From: Oscillatoriales cyanobacterium USR001
GTDB lineage: Bacteria; Cyanobacteriota; Cyanobacteriia; Cyanobacteriales; Microcoleaceae
Length of the DNA: 64,000 nucleotides
Assembly: GCA_001698425.1 (NCBI GenBank)
Contig: MBRE01000085.1
Location: 37,457 to 101,456, forward strand
Direction of reading: 5' to 3'
The notes beneath the pieces are model-generated. The model ran no database searches, was not told the DNA's origin, and was given only the letters and a program-made list of their open reading frames with translations. Each line of letters starts with the position of its first letter. The first letter of the stretch is position 1. The position numbers and the translations under genes are program-made. Shown here piece by piece: positions 1 through 8,025 of the stretch.

Positions 1-1
1 T

Positions 2-97
2 CTCAAAGCGGAAGATTTAAAACGATATTACTTCTTGTACAGAAATAAACTTCGCAAGAAGTTTAGGCAGTTTAAAAAGAAGTTAGCGCAAAAGTAA
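2..97 (+). CDS. 3' end of an upstream gene (partial), basic C-terminal tail
   Basis: An open frame enters from the left edge and stops at TAA 95-97. The 31 visible residues are rich in Lys and Arg with several aromatics and read like the basic tail of a larger protein. The context (exopolysaccharide cluster) suggests a sugar- or lipid-modifying enzyme, but the visible part carries no diagnostic motif. It is convergent with the epimerase-like gene that ends at 191. Confidence 0.45.
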   Translation, partial: LKAEDLKRYYFLYRNKLRKKFRQFKKKLAQK

Positions 98-138
98 GGA
101 ATAGAATTAATTTTCATTCCATAGTAATTCGGTTGTTT

Positions 139-172
139 GTAGTAAGCGCTTTAGCGCTAAAGCGCTTACTAC
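139..172. repeat. Perfect 34-bp palindrome flanked by 13-bp direct repeats
   Basis: The element is built on AGTAAGCGCTTTAGC and its exact reverse complement (17+17 bp, no loop). Copies of TTCATTCCATAGT lie on both sides (113-125 and 179-191). Related palindromes occur at 20,231-20,287 and 36,021-36,055. It sits between two convergent genes, so it could also act as a bidirectional terminator. Confidence 0.8.
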
Positions 173-190
173 GAACCTTTCATTCCATAG

Positions 191-1270
191 TTATGCAGCC
201 ATTTCTTTTTGCCAGCGATCGCGGTTAAATTCGTAAATCTCCTCAAGAATTTGTTTCACATTATATTTCATTTTCCATTCAGGATAATGACTGGCAAATC
301 GTCCATTATCGCTAATCCACCAAATGTGATCGCCAACTCGATTGGTTTCCCCATAATTCCAATTCATTTTGCGGCCAGTAATTTCCTCACACATTTGAAT
401 TCCTTCTAGCATCGAACAATTGCTATGACGACCACCCCCGGCATTATAAACTTCTGCCACTCTAGGGGCTTTGAAAAATTCATAAAATGCCGCAATTAAA
501 TCTGCACTATGAATATTATCGCGGACTTGTTTACCTTTGTAGCCAAAAACTGTGTAAGCAGTCCCCATTGCGGCACACTTCATTAAATAAGCTAAAAAGC
601 CATGCAATTGAGTCCCAGAGTGGTTTGGTCCCGTTAGACATCCGCCACGAAAACAGGCAGTTTTCATATTAAAATATCGCCCATATTCCTGAACTAAAAC
701 GTCGGCTGCTACCTTAGAAGCACCAAACAAACTATGTAGGGTGTGGTCAATGGACATATCTTCTCGAATGCCGCCTGAATATGTATGATTAGGATCGATT
801 TCCCAACGATGCTCTAATTCTATCAGGGGCAAACGGTTAGGAGTATCGCCGTAAACCTTGTTAGTTGAAGTGAAAATAAAAGGAGCTTCAATGGCATATT
901 GACGGGTGGCTTCCAGAAGGTTTAGCGTGCCATTGGCGTTAACAGTAAAATCCGTTAGGGGTTCCCGCGCCGCCCAATCGTGAGAGGGTTGAGCCGCTGT
1001 GTGAATCACTAACTTAATATCAGCACCATACTGCTGAAAAACCTTGGCGATCGCTTCGTAATCCCGAATATCTACTTCTACATGGTGATATTTGGCTTTT
1101 AACGATTGTTCAAGACGTTGCCGATTCCAAGTGGTAGAGGCATCGTCTCCGAAAAATACGCGGCGCATATCATTATCAATTCCTACTACATCAAAGCCTT
1201 GGTTAGCAAAGAAATTCGATGCTTCAGAACCAATTAAACCAGCCGATCCAGTAATGATTACAACGCTCAT
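191..1270 (-). CDS. NAD-dependent nucleotide-sugar epimerase-like protein (CDP-tyvelose/paratose 2-epimerase group)
   Basis: 359 aa, the usual length of extended short-chain dehydrogenases that epimerise or dehydrate nucleotide sugars in the cytoplasm. The N-terminus has the Rossmann NAD motif TGSAGLIGS (7-15); the TSTNKVYGD stretch (134-142) carries the Ser/Thr of the catalytic set. The usual catalytic Tyr of YxxxK is Phe here (F182, with K186, in LFGASK), so classical SDR chemistry is uncertain. The C-terminal substrate region with FRGGCLTGPNHSG resembles CDP-paratose 2-epimerase relatives. It is the last gene of the minus-strand sugar block 191-4743 and probably supplies a sugar nucleotide for the exopolysaccharide. 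The exact substrate is not determined. Confidence 0.8.
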   Translation of the reverse strand: MSVVIITGSAGLIGSEASNFFANQGFDVVGIDNDMRRVFFGDDASTTWNRQRLEQSLKAKYHHVEVDIRDYEAIAKVFQQYGADIKLVIHTAAQPSHDWAAREPLTDFTVNANGTLNLLEATRQYAIEAPFIFTSTNKVYGDTPNRLPLIELEHRWEIDPNHTYSGGIREDMSIDHTLHSLFGASKVAADVLVQEYGRYFNMKTACFRGGCLTGPNHSGTQLHGFLAYLMKCAAMGTAYTVFGYKGKQVRDNIHSADLIAAFYEFFKAPRVAEVYNAGGGRHSNCSMLEGIQMCEEITGRKMNWNYGETNRVGDHIWWISDNGRFASHYPEWKMKYNVKQILEEIYEFNRDRWQKEMAA

Positions 1271-1274
1271 TGGA

Positions 1275-1305
1275 TTTTAGATTTTAGATTTTAGATTTTG
1301 GATTT
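1275..1305. repeat. Heptamer tandem repeat (ATTTTAG units)
   Basis: Short tandem copies of TTTTAGA/TTTTGGA just upstream of the epimerase-like gene. The same unit in inverse orientation (AATCTAA) occurs near 59,320. This type of short tandemly repeated heptanucleotide is common between cyanobacterial genes. Confidence 0.7.
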
Positions 1306-1378
1306 TGTAGCTGTTATTTGTAATTTGTTGCAGAGACTTTTGTGCCTACAACTCCTAACTAATAACGAATGCACCCGA

Positions 1379-2614
1379 TTAAGCTTTATCTTTTTGTTGG
1401 GTGAGGAGGTCTTCGCATAATTGAGCAAAGAATTTACCCTTAACATCCCAATCATATACTTCTCTGACTCGTTTTTTACCTGCTTCACCCATACGCGATC
1501 GTAACTCAGGATCGTCTGCCAAACGCGCGATCGCCTCAGCTAGACCCTGTACGGCACTATGAGGATCGATCGCAGGCACTTTTATCCCCGTTTCCTCCGT
1601 TACTTGAGTCGTTGGCCCCCCCAAATCCAAACAAATGACTGGACGACCCACACCCATCATCTCCGTACAAACGAAACCCCCGGAGTCGTGGAGACTGGGG
1701 TGAAGCAAAACGTGCGACTCTCCCATTTTAGAAAGCGTCGAGGTGCGAGGTAAACTCCCCCAGAAAATAATTCGATCGGCTATTCCCAATTCTGCGGCCA
1801 AAGCCTCTAAACCTTGCCTTTCAGGACCATCCCCCACAATCCAGTATTCCGCTTGCTTCAGTTTTGCTAAAGCAAAAGCTCGAATCCCCAGATGCACTCC
1901 TTTCCAGTGCAACAAACGACCCACACTCAGAAACCTAACGGGGTTGCTCAGAGGTGCTTGATATTGTTCGAGGATTTTAATTTCTGACTGAGATAAACCG
2001 ACTTGGGAGAATATTTGAACATTTTTTGCCTTCAACCATCGCAAGCGGGCGGCGGTTTCTTCAGTAGTAGCAAGGGCGATCGCGCTACGGCGAGCAGTAA
2101 GTCCCACAAAAGGATCGCGCTCCCCCACTGCTTGAGCTAATTCCCGCAAAGTTTCATAGATTTTCCCTCGTCGGCTAAAATCTTTCCAAAAAGGTTTAGG
2201 CGCTGCTTCTGCACCGCCAACTGGTCCCCAAATGAAAGGCTGCGGCATTAAGGCAAGAAAACTCGGCGACCAATGTTTGACATAAGTAACGTGATGTATT
2301 ACATCAAAACCAATTTCGCGATTCAATTTTCGGGCTGTAAAATAAGCCCAAATTTGCCATAGGTAATAGTGAAGTTGCAGTAAACCTTGTTTCCCTTTCC
2401 AATCTTCACTCCACCCAAAAGGATCGAAGTAAACAAAGTGCAGATTTGGTACTGGATTGTCAGCTAATTCAGCTTCAATAAACGAACGGCAAAAAGTCCG
2501 AGTAAATACCCAAGTTTCGTGATATTTAGCAGCTTGTAAAACTGTATTCCAGCCTACTCCTTCTTCGGAGCCAAGATTGGGTTCGCAAGCAAAGGCAGAT
2601 AACAGAATTTTCAT
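1379..2614 (-). CDS. Glycosyltransferase, GT4 family (GT-B fold)
   Basis: 411 aa, typical of retaining GT-B glycosyltransferases that add sugars from nucleotide donors to a lipid-linked glycan at the cytoplasmic membrane. The N-terminus has the acceptor-domain start (LLSAFACEPNLGSEEG). The C-terminal half has the donor domain with FLSVGRLLHWKG, then VGDGPER and the HPSLHDSGGFVCTEMMGVGRPVI stretch containing the family's E-x7-E-like nucleotide-binding region. It lies upstream of the epimerase-like gene and downstream of a second GT4 on the same strand, so the three are probably co-transcribed. Donor and acceptor sugars cannot be read from the sequence. Confidence 0.88.
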   Translation of the reverse strand: MKILLSAFACEPNLGSEEGVGWNTVLQAAKYHETWVFTRTFCRSFIEAELADNPVPNLHFVYFDPFGWSEDWKGKQGLLQLHYYLWQIWAYFTARKLNREIGFDVIHHVTYVKHWSPSFLALMPQPFIWGPVGGAEAAPKPFWKDFSRRGKIYETLRELAQAVGERDPFVGLTARRSAIALATTEETAARLRWLKAKNVQIFSQVGLSQSEIKILEQYQAPLSNPVRFLSVGRLLHWKGVHLGIRAFALAKLKQAEYWIVGDGPERQGLEALAAELGIADRIIFWGSLPRTSTLSKMGESHVLLHPSLHDSGGFVCTEMMGVGRPVICLDLGGPTTQVTEETGIKVPAIDPHSAVQGLAEAIARLADDPELRSRMGEAGKKRVREVYDWDVKGKFFAQLCEDLLTQQKDKA

Positions 2615-2672
2615 TGGTAATGGTTAGTGGTTAGTGGTTAATAGTTAGTGGTTAATTGATTGCCATTAACAA
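2615..2672. repeat. Short tandem repeat (GGTTAGT units) between two glycosyltransferase genes
   Basis: Heptamer-like units of GGTTAGT/GGTTAAT fill most of the gap between the two GT4 genes. Nothing else is seen there. Confidence 0.6.
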
Positions 2673-3842
2673 CTAACCATTCCCCATTAAAAAAGATGTT
2701 ACTTCGATATATGCTTGGGCAGCAGTTTCGGGAGTTTTTTGAGCAATTATCTGGCGCGATCGATCTCCCATCGACTTAATCAAATCTGGATTATCCAAAA
2801 AGCGCCCCATCGCCTCAGCTAAACCTAAAGAATCGTGAGGATCGAAAATATAACCATTTTCCCCTTCCGCAATCAACTCACAAGCAGCCGCACCATTTGA
2901 GCATAATATCGGTTTACCAAAAACCATCGCCTCTGGTACTACCATCCCCCAAACATCCTCAAAAGTCGGAAATACAAAAATATCAGCCTGTTGAAAGTAA
3001 GCACCCAAATTTCCATATTCTACCCATCCAGCCCACAGCACTTGCTCTTCTAAATTACGCTCTTTAATAAAAGCTTCCAACTCTTCTCTTTGATCTCCTT
3101 GACCAACAATTAACAACGAGTAATCGGTATAACCTTGATTTTTGAGTATAGCGCAAGCTTCTAAAAGCGTCTTAATTCCCTTTCTTGCAGTGATCCTTCC
3201 CACATACAGAAAAATTGGGCGTTTTAACTCCAAATTTGGTGGTTTAGTTTCCTCTAAACGTTTTAGCAACGCTCCTGAATCTGGGACAAGATAAGTTCTA
3301 GTAAAAATTTTTTCCTCTGGTACATTCAGCACTTCCATCAGATATTGTTTGCCAGCATTGCTGTTAGAAACAAAAGCGTCAGCAAACCGCACCAGTATCC
3401 GGCGAACAAAGGTGCGAAAACTGGAATCTCGAAAGTCGGTATTAGGGGAACTACCATCATAAATAATTGCAATTTTCCAACCCATCAGCGGCTTTAAAAA
3501 GGCTACAATTACAGTCCATAAAGAGAAAGCTTGAGGAAATACAACGTGAGGGCGAAATTCTAGTAGATAGCCAATAATCGCTGGCGAGACGACAATAAAC
3601 CCGCGATCGTATCCTGTTTCTATCTTTGTCGTCTCCACAAAACTCGTCTTTCCTACTAGCTGAATTGCCGACGATCCCGGCATTTTTGGATCGAATCCCG
3701 GCCAAACCCCACCAGTATAAAATACAGTATCCTTAAAAACCTTGGTAAACTCTCTTAAAACTGGCTGCCAGTAGGCTCCTAGTCCTACTTCTGGTACTAG
3801 CCAAGCGACGCGAAACTCATTTTTTTCAACCATCCTATTCAC
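2673..3842 (-). CDS. Glycosyltransferase, GT4 family (GT-B fold)
   Basis: 389 aa. The C-terminal donor-binding domain is clear: FLYVGRITARKGIKTLLEA, then LLIVGQGDQREELE, and FPTFEDVWGMVVPEAMVFG with the conserved Glu pair of GT4 enzymes. The N-terminal domain starts with WLVPEVGLGAYW. It presumably transfers a sugar onto the lipid-linked repeat unit in the cytoplasm. The start overlaps the stop of the next upstream gene (GT2, 3835-4743) by 8 bp, which indicates translational coupling. Acceptor and linkage are unknown. Confidence 0.88.
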   Translation of the reverse strand: MNRMVEKNEFRVAWLVPEVGLGAYWQPVLREFTKVFKDTVFYTGGVWPGFDPKMPGSSAIQLVGKTSFVETTKIETGYDRGFIVVSPAIIGYLLEFRPHVVFPQAFSLWTVIVAFLKPLMGWKIAIIYDGSSPNTDFRDSSFRTFVRRILVRFADAFVSNSNAGKQYLMEVLNVPEEKIFTRTYLVPDSGALLKRLEETKPPNLELKRPIFLYVGRITARKGIKTLLEACAILKNQGYTDYSLLIVGQGDQREELEAFIKERNLEEQVLWAGWVEYGNLGAYFQQADIFVFPTFEDVWGMVVPEAMVFGKPILCSNGAAACELIAEGENGYIFDPHDSLGLAEAMGRFLDNPDLIKSMGDRSRQIIAQKTPETAAQAYIEVTSFLMGNG

Positions 3843-4743
3843 CTTTTGTTTTGTTTTTAGTTAATCCTAATTTGCTCAATACTGAAAGCCAAACTAATCT
3901 GCGATAAGGTAGCAACCAATAAATTGGCCACAACAAACCACCATGCCGCTGAGTAAATACTTTCCATTCTTGAGCCGGTTGCAGGGTAGTATCTTTAAAG
4001 GATAAACCTTTCGGTTTGCTCATTTTATCCAATCCTTCGCTCAAATTCTCCGCTGCCGTTTTTGTCACCTGCGGATTGAGGGAACAAGTGCCTAAATAGC
4101 CGGGAGCAATCCAAACTGTACACCCTTTCTTTCTAGCTCGTAAACCATAATCCCAATCACCAATATAATGGACAAAAGCCGGATCGAGGTTGCCAACAAC
4201 TTCCACAACACTGCGGGGAATTAATACGCAGTTGCCGTGCATCGTATCGCACATCTGAGGCTCTTTTGTTGGTTCGAGAACACCATATCGGAAGGGAAGA
4301 AAAGGATTATTTCGCACGACACCACCGTAAGTTGTTTGACCCGTTTGGGGGTCGCAGGTAGAACCGCCAATGATTGCTTTTGTTTCTCCTTTTTCTGATA
4401 AATTTTGATTAGTTTCTAGCAATTTACTTACTGTTTCTGGATAAATAATAGTGTCGTCATTTAACCAGAGGTAGTAGTCAGGATCGTCTTTCATTGCTTC
4501 GCTGAAAGCCGCACGCATTCCTCCATTCCAAAATAGGTTCCCATCGCCGGAAATAATCTTGACTTGAGGATAAGTTTGACGGACTGCATCGCTGGTGCCA
4601 TCGGTACTGGCATCATCAACTAGATAGGCGGAAATATTAACATCGGCTGGAAGTATCTGGTTAAAAAGTGCCTCTAGGCAAGCCAATGTTTTTTGTTTGC
4701 GGTTGAAGCAAGTTAAAAGGGCGGCGATTTTAGTACGGTTCAT
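3835..4743 (-). CDS. Glycosyltransferase, GT2 family (GT-A fold)
   Basis: About 302 aa from the ATG at 4743; a TTG three codons upstream is also open, but the ATG is the more likely start. The N-terminus reads IAALLTCFNRKQKTLACLEAL, then DDASTDGT (nucleotide-binding aspartates) and WLNDDTIIY (DxD-like metal site), as in rhamnosyl/galactofuranosyl-type GT2 enzymes. A region near residue 190 has GDWDYGLRARKKG, equivalent to the family's ED-Y acceptor/catalytic segment. First gene of the minus-strand block, coupled to the GT4 gene below it by an 8-bp overlap. Substrate not assignable. Confidence 0.87.
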   Translation of the reverse strand: MNRTKIAALLTCFNRKQKTLACLEALFNQILPADVNISAYLVDDASTDGTSDAVRQTYPQVKIISGDGNLFWNGGMRAAFSEAMKDDPDYYLWLNDDTIIYPETVSKLLETNQNLSEKGETKAIIGGSTCDPQTGQTTYGGVVRNNPFLPFRYGVLEPTKEPQMCDTMHGNCVLIPRSVVEVVGNLDPAFVHYIGDWDYGLRARKKGCTVWIAPGYLGTCSLNPQVTKTAAENLSEGLDKMSKPKGLSFKDTTLQPAQEWKVFTQRHGGLLWPIYWLLPYRRLVWLSVLSKLGLTKNKTKGE

Positions 4744-5154
4744 TATTCCCAATTTTGCTGCTTTTAGCGATAGCCAAGGTGAAATTTACCAAGGAAAAAA
4801 TCAGAGTTTTTCTCTTTACTTTGGAGTTGACAAAACATCGTTAAAAATAGATAAATAGCAAACAGTTGCATTTTATCACTCGCTCGGCGGTGGCAACCAC
4901 CGTCACACAAATTTAATTTTGCATTTTTAATTTTTAATTAACTAGGTTGCCCCGTAAGGGTTTGGGGCAGGCACGGAGGCACTGCTCCTACAGAAAACTT
5001 CCTCATTATAGTTGACTCGCCAACTTTTTGGTGGTAAATTAGAACCTAGAACTTAAATGAACAGGTCACGCCTGCAACCTTCCTACAAAAGTCATAATAT
5101 TGATGAGTTCTACTAAGCAGGGATAGTTATAATCGTTGGAGTCGAACAGTTTAA
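4744..5154. other. Divergent intergenic region between two glycosyltransferase genes
   Basis: About 410 bp without a convincing gene. It holds a hairpin GGTGG-CAA-CCACC at 4889-4901, AT-rich TTTTTAATTTTTAA runs near 4920-4940 and a G/C-rich stretch around 4945-4990. It must contain promoters for both flanking transcripts, but no -35/-10 pair stands out clearly. Confidence 0.5.
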
Positions 5155-6099
5155 ATGCCAGACTTTCAGGTAAAAACTCCTATTGTTTTTGTAATTTTTA
5201 ATCGAGTTGATACTACCGAAAAAGTCTTTGAGGCGATTCGGCAAGTTAAACCACCTAAGCTATTAGTAATTGCTGACGGTCCCCGTACTCACAAGCCTGG
5301 GGAATCTGAAAAGTGCGCTGCTGTGCGTGGGATTATCGATCGCGTTGATTGGGAATGTGAAGTTCTCAAGAATTATTCAGAAATTAATTTAGGTTGCCGC
5401 GATCGCATTTCTAGCGGCTTTGACTGGGTATTTAATACGGTAGAGGAAGCAATTATTCTCGAAGATGATTGTTTGCCAGACCCCACATTTTTCCCTTTTT
5501 GCGAACAATTATTAGAGCATTATCGAGATGACAAACGAATCATGTCAATCGCTGGTGTGAATTTACAATTAGGGAAAAAAAGAACAGAAGACAGTTACTA
5601 TTTTTCGCGTTTTAGTAATTGCTGGGGATGGGCAACTTGGCGCAGAGCATGGCAATACTATGATATTGACATGAAGTGCTGGCCGCAACTTCGGGGAACA
5701 GATTTTCTCCAAAATTTATTAGCCGATCCTCAATCTGCTAAAGTTTGGGATGATGCTTTTCAAGTTTCATACGATGGAACTGTTAACAATTGGTTTTTTA
5801 GATGGCTATTTACTTGTTGGGTGCAAAATGGACTTGCCATTATTCCAGAAAAAAATTTAGTTTCTAATATTGGATTTGGTAATCAAGCCACCCATACTTC
5901 AGGAGAAGATAGTATATACAGTAATATGCCAACCATACCAATGACCTTTCCTTTAAAGCATCCAAACCACATTATCCGAAATTTTGCAGCCGATCGATTC
6001 ACTCAAATCACTTTCTATGATTATCATCCTCCATTGATCAGGCGCATTAAGAAAAAATTAAATAAGTTATTTGGGGTGACAATATTTAACATTGAATAA
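5155..6099 (+). CDS. Glycosyltransferase-like protein (nucleotide-diphospho-sugar transferase fold, GT2/GT13-like)
   Basis: 314 aa. The N-terminus IVFVIFNRVDTTEKVFEAI, followed by LLVIADGPR and the acidic motif ILEDDCLPDP near residue 105, indicates a GT-A fold enzyme related to the GNT-I-like/hemolytic-HlpA-like glycosyltransferases found in polysaccharide loci. The conserved WGWATWRRAW segment (near 162-171) is typical of this group. It starts a plus-strand pair with the acyltransferase below. Probably adds a sugar to the repeat unit; specificity unknown. Confidence 0.8.
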   Translation: MPDFQVKTPIVFVIFNRVDTTEKVFEAIRQVKPPKLLVIADGPRTHKPGESEKCAAVRGIIDRVDWECEVLKNYSEINLGCRDRISSGFDWVFNTVEEAIILEDDCLPDPTFFPFCEQLLEHYRDDKRIMSIAGVNLQLGKKRTEDSYYFSRFSNCWGWATWRRAWQYYDIDMKCWPQLRGTDFLQNLLADPQSAKVWDDAFQVSYDGTVNNWFFRWLFTCWVQNGLAIIPEKNLVSNIGFGNQATHTSGEDSIYSNMPTIPMTFPLKHPNHIIRNFAADRFTQITFYDYHPPLIRRIKKKLNKLFGVTIFNIE

Positions 6100-6124
6100 G
6101 TTAACAAGACAGGAGTTACTAACA

Positions 6125-6817
6125 ATGTCTCAACTTTCAACATTTCTCAGTTCTATACTCAAAAATCCCATTACTGAATATTTGAGATTTTTAGTCAATT
6201 GGTGGCAAAATAAGTTTAAATATAAAAACTTCTATCAAGACTACATGGCTTTAGTGACAAATTCAACTATCAGTCATAATGTTAGTCTTTCTAGTCGCGT
6301 AGCCATCGGAAATTCTATCATTAATTCTTACACCTATGTCCGCGATAATACGCGAATTTTCAATGGTGTTATCGGCAAATTTTGTTGCATTGGTCCCAAC
6401 TGTATCATTCGTTTAGGCGTACATCCTGTGGGAAATTTTGTTTCCAGTCATCCCATATTTTATTCGCCAAAAATGCTAGTAGGGACAACATTTGTCGATC
6501 GAACATACTTTGAAGAAGAGGAAAAAACTGTTTATATTGGCAATGATGTTTGGATTGGCTCAAACGTTATTGTTGTAGATGGCGTAACTATTGGTGATGG
6601 AGCGATTATCGCTGCTGGAGCCGTAGTCACCAAAGATGTACCACCTTATGCGATATACGGCGGCATTCCCGCCAAACTTATTCGGTATCGGTTCGATCCA
6701 GAAAAAATTGACTTTCTCCTAAAGTTTAAATGGTGGGACAAAGATGAAGAATGGTTGAGAAAAAATGTCAAAGATTTTCACAATATTGACCAATTAATCC
6801 ATACTCATAATGTCTAA
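6125..6817 (+). CDS. Hexapeptide-repeat acyltransferase (LbH / CatB-WbbJ type)
   Basis: About 230 aa. Imperfect hexapeptide repeats of the left-handed beta-helix fold run from about residue 45 to 190, ending in the classic VYIGNDVWIGSNVIVVDGV and GDGAIIAAGAVVTKDVPPYA. Such enzymes O-acetylate sugars or glycans using acetyl-CoA. I chose the ATG at 6125 because AGGAG (6111-6115) precedes it by 9 bases; the longer frame starts with TTG at 6092 and overlaps the preceding gene. Convergent with 6829. Likely decorates the exopolysaccharide. Confidence 0.88.
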   Translation: MSQLSTFLSSILKNPITEYLRFLVNWWQNKFKYKNFYQDYMALVTNSTISHNVSLSSRVAIGNSIINSYTYVRDNTRIFNGVIGKFCCIGPNCIIRLGVHPVGNFVSSHPIFYSPKMLVGTTFVDRTYFEEEEKTVYIGNDVWIGSNVIVVDGVTIGDGAIIAAGAVVTKDVPPYAIYGGIPAKLIRYRFDPEKIDFLLKFKWWDKDEEWLRKNVKDFHNIDQLIHTHNV

Positions 6818-6828
6818 TTACCCAGAAA

Positions 6829-8025
6829 TTATAGAGTATCAGCAGTCATCTGGGCTTTAAACTTCGACAAATTCAGCACCATCACAGCCGCGATGAATGC
6901 CAAGGTATCATTCTTAGTCTGATACGGCAAAAATCTATAGCGAAAAGAAGCTACTCTAGGATCGGACTCTTGGTATAAAATATCTTGGGCAAAGTTTCCC
7001 CAGCGCTCATCGATCAAATCAATTGTCATACCAGCATGAGCAGAAGGTAGCAACATATTAGAGCCGTGAAGACCAATTACTAAGCGGCTTTGTGCATAGA
7101 GATGACAAATTTCCTTTTCAATTTTTTCATTAAAACTATCCACTCTGCGATCTTCAATCCATTCTGGAAACTTAGTTTTTGTCCCTAAACCAGCCACTGC
7201 AAATTTCGCTTCTGGCACTTGCAACCTAATTTTTTCAAATAACTGCTGAATTTTGAAATTTTGCAATGGCAATGCGATTTCCCGTTGATTGAGCTTTTTT
7301 AGAACTCGAAACAGGAAACGATTAACTAATAAACGATCTTCCCGCCAAATAAACGTAATTCTTGTTTCTTTCTCCTCAAAATTGTGTTTGGGAACTCTAG
7401 TAAACTGCGTGATATCGAACTGACTGGGATGAGAATGAGCTTCGCTGACATAAATTTCATCAAAGCGTTTAGTTTCTTCCTCAACAAATTCGGCGAAGCT
7501 AGGATAGTAATTTTGACCATTTTTTAAAGAAATAGGTACTGTCCAAATTTCTGCAACTCCATCGGGAACCATCCACCGGAGAAACTTAGGAACGATCGCA
7601 ATTAAACCATAGTCGGAGTTGAATTCTAAGTGCCTTTGTGCATTTAGTAACTTCAGCAAAGAATGGCCATAAAGATGATCGATGCAGTTTAAAATAATTA
7701 CCCGCTTACAGGGTTTAAAAATCTCCTTCACTATCTCAATTTTTGTAGTTTGAGGATTTTGCAGTGAATTGAGTAAGGGTTTCCCTAACCATTCCTTTTT
7801 ATAATCCGCTGCTGCAAATATTTCTCCTTTGCTTAAATTAACTTGCAAGTAATTTTTTACTCCATGACCTACTCTTAAATCATCAATTATTTCGCTACCA
7901 CATCCTGGGCATTTAGAGTCCAGAACAATATGTATCCCTTGCCACAAAACATTTTTAGGACTGAGTTCTGTTTGGCAATAGGGACAATTCGATCGCTGTT
8001 CGATGTTTGGTTTAATTTCAATCAT
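6829..8025 (-). CDS. Unknown protein: zinc-ribbon N-terminus plus glycosyltransferase-like C-terminal region
   Basis: 398 aa, function not recognised. Residues 14-44 carry two CxxC pairs (CPYC and CPGC), a likely zinc ribbon. The middle has no motif I know. Near residue 325 the sequence SRLVIGLHGSNMLLPSAHAG is reminiscent of the conserved His-Gly segment in GT61/DUF563-type glycosyltransferases, which may point to a GT-B fold. The stop codon of the flippase gene's neighbour overlaps its start by 4 bp (8022/8025), so it is translationally coupled to Wzx and probably acts in the same polysaccharide pathway. The glycosyltransferase suggestion is inference only. Confidence 0.6.
   Translation of the reverse strand: MIEIKPNIEQRSNCPYCQTELSPKNVLWQGIHIVLDSKCPGCGSEIIDDLRVGHGVKNYLQVNLSKGEIFAAADYKKEWLGKPLLNSLQNPQTTKIEIVKEIFKPCKRVIILNCIDHLYGHSLLKLLNAQRHLEFNSDYGLIAIVPKFLRWMVPDGVAEIWTVPISLKNGQNYYPSFAEFVEEETKRFDEIYVSEAHSHPSQFDITQFTRVPKHNFEEKETRITFIWREDRLLVNRFLFRVLKKLNQREIALPLQNFKIQQLFEKIRLQVPEAKFAVAGLGTKTKFPEWIEDRRVDSFNEKIEKEICHLYAQSRLVIGLHGSNMLLPSAHAGMTIDLIDERWGNFAQDILYQESDPRVASFRYRFLPYQTKNDTLAFIAAVMVLNLSKFKAQMTADTL

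Noticed and set aside
1291..1488. 65-aa minus-strand frame overlapping the glycosyltransferase stop
   Set aside because: Overlaps the 3' end of the GT4 gene in another frame and a heptamer repeat; no coding signal.
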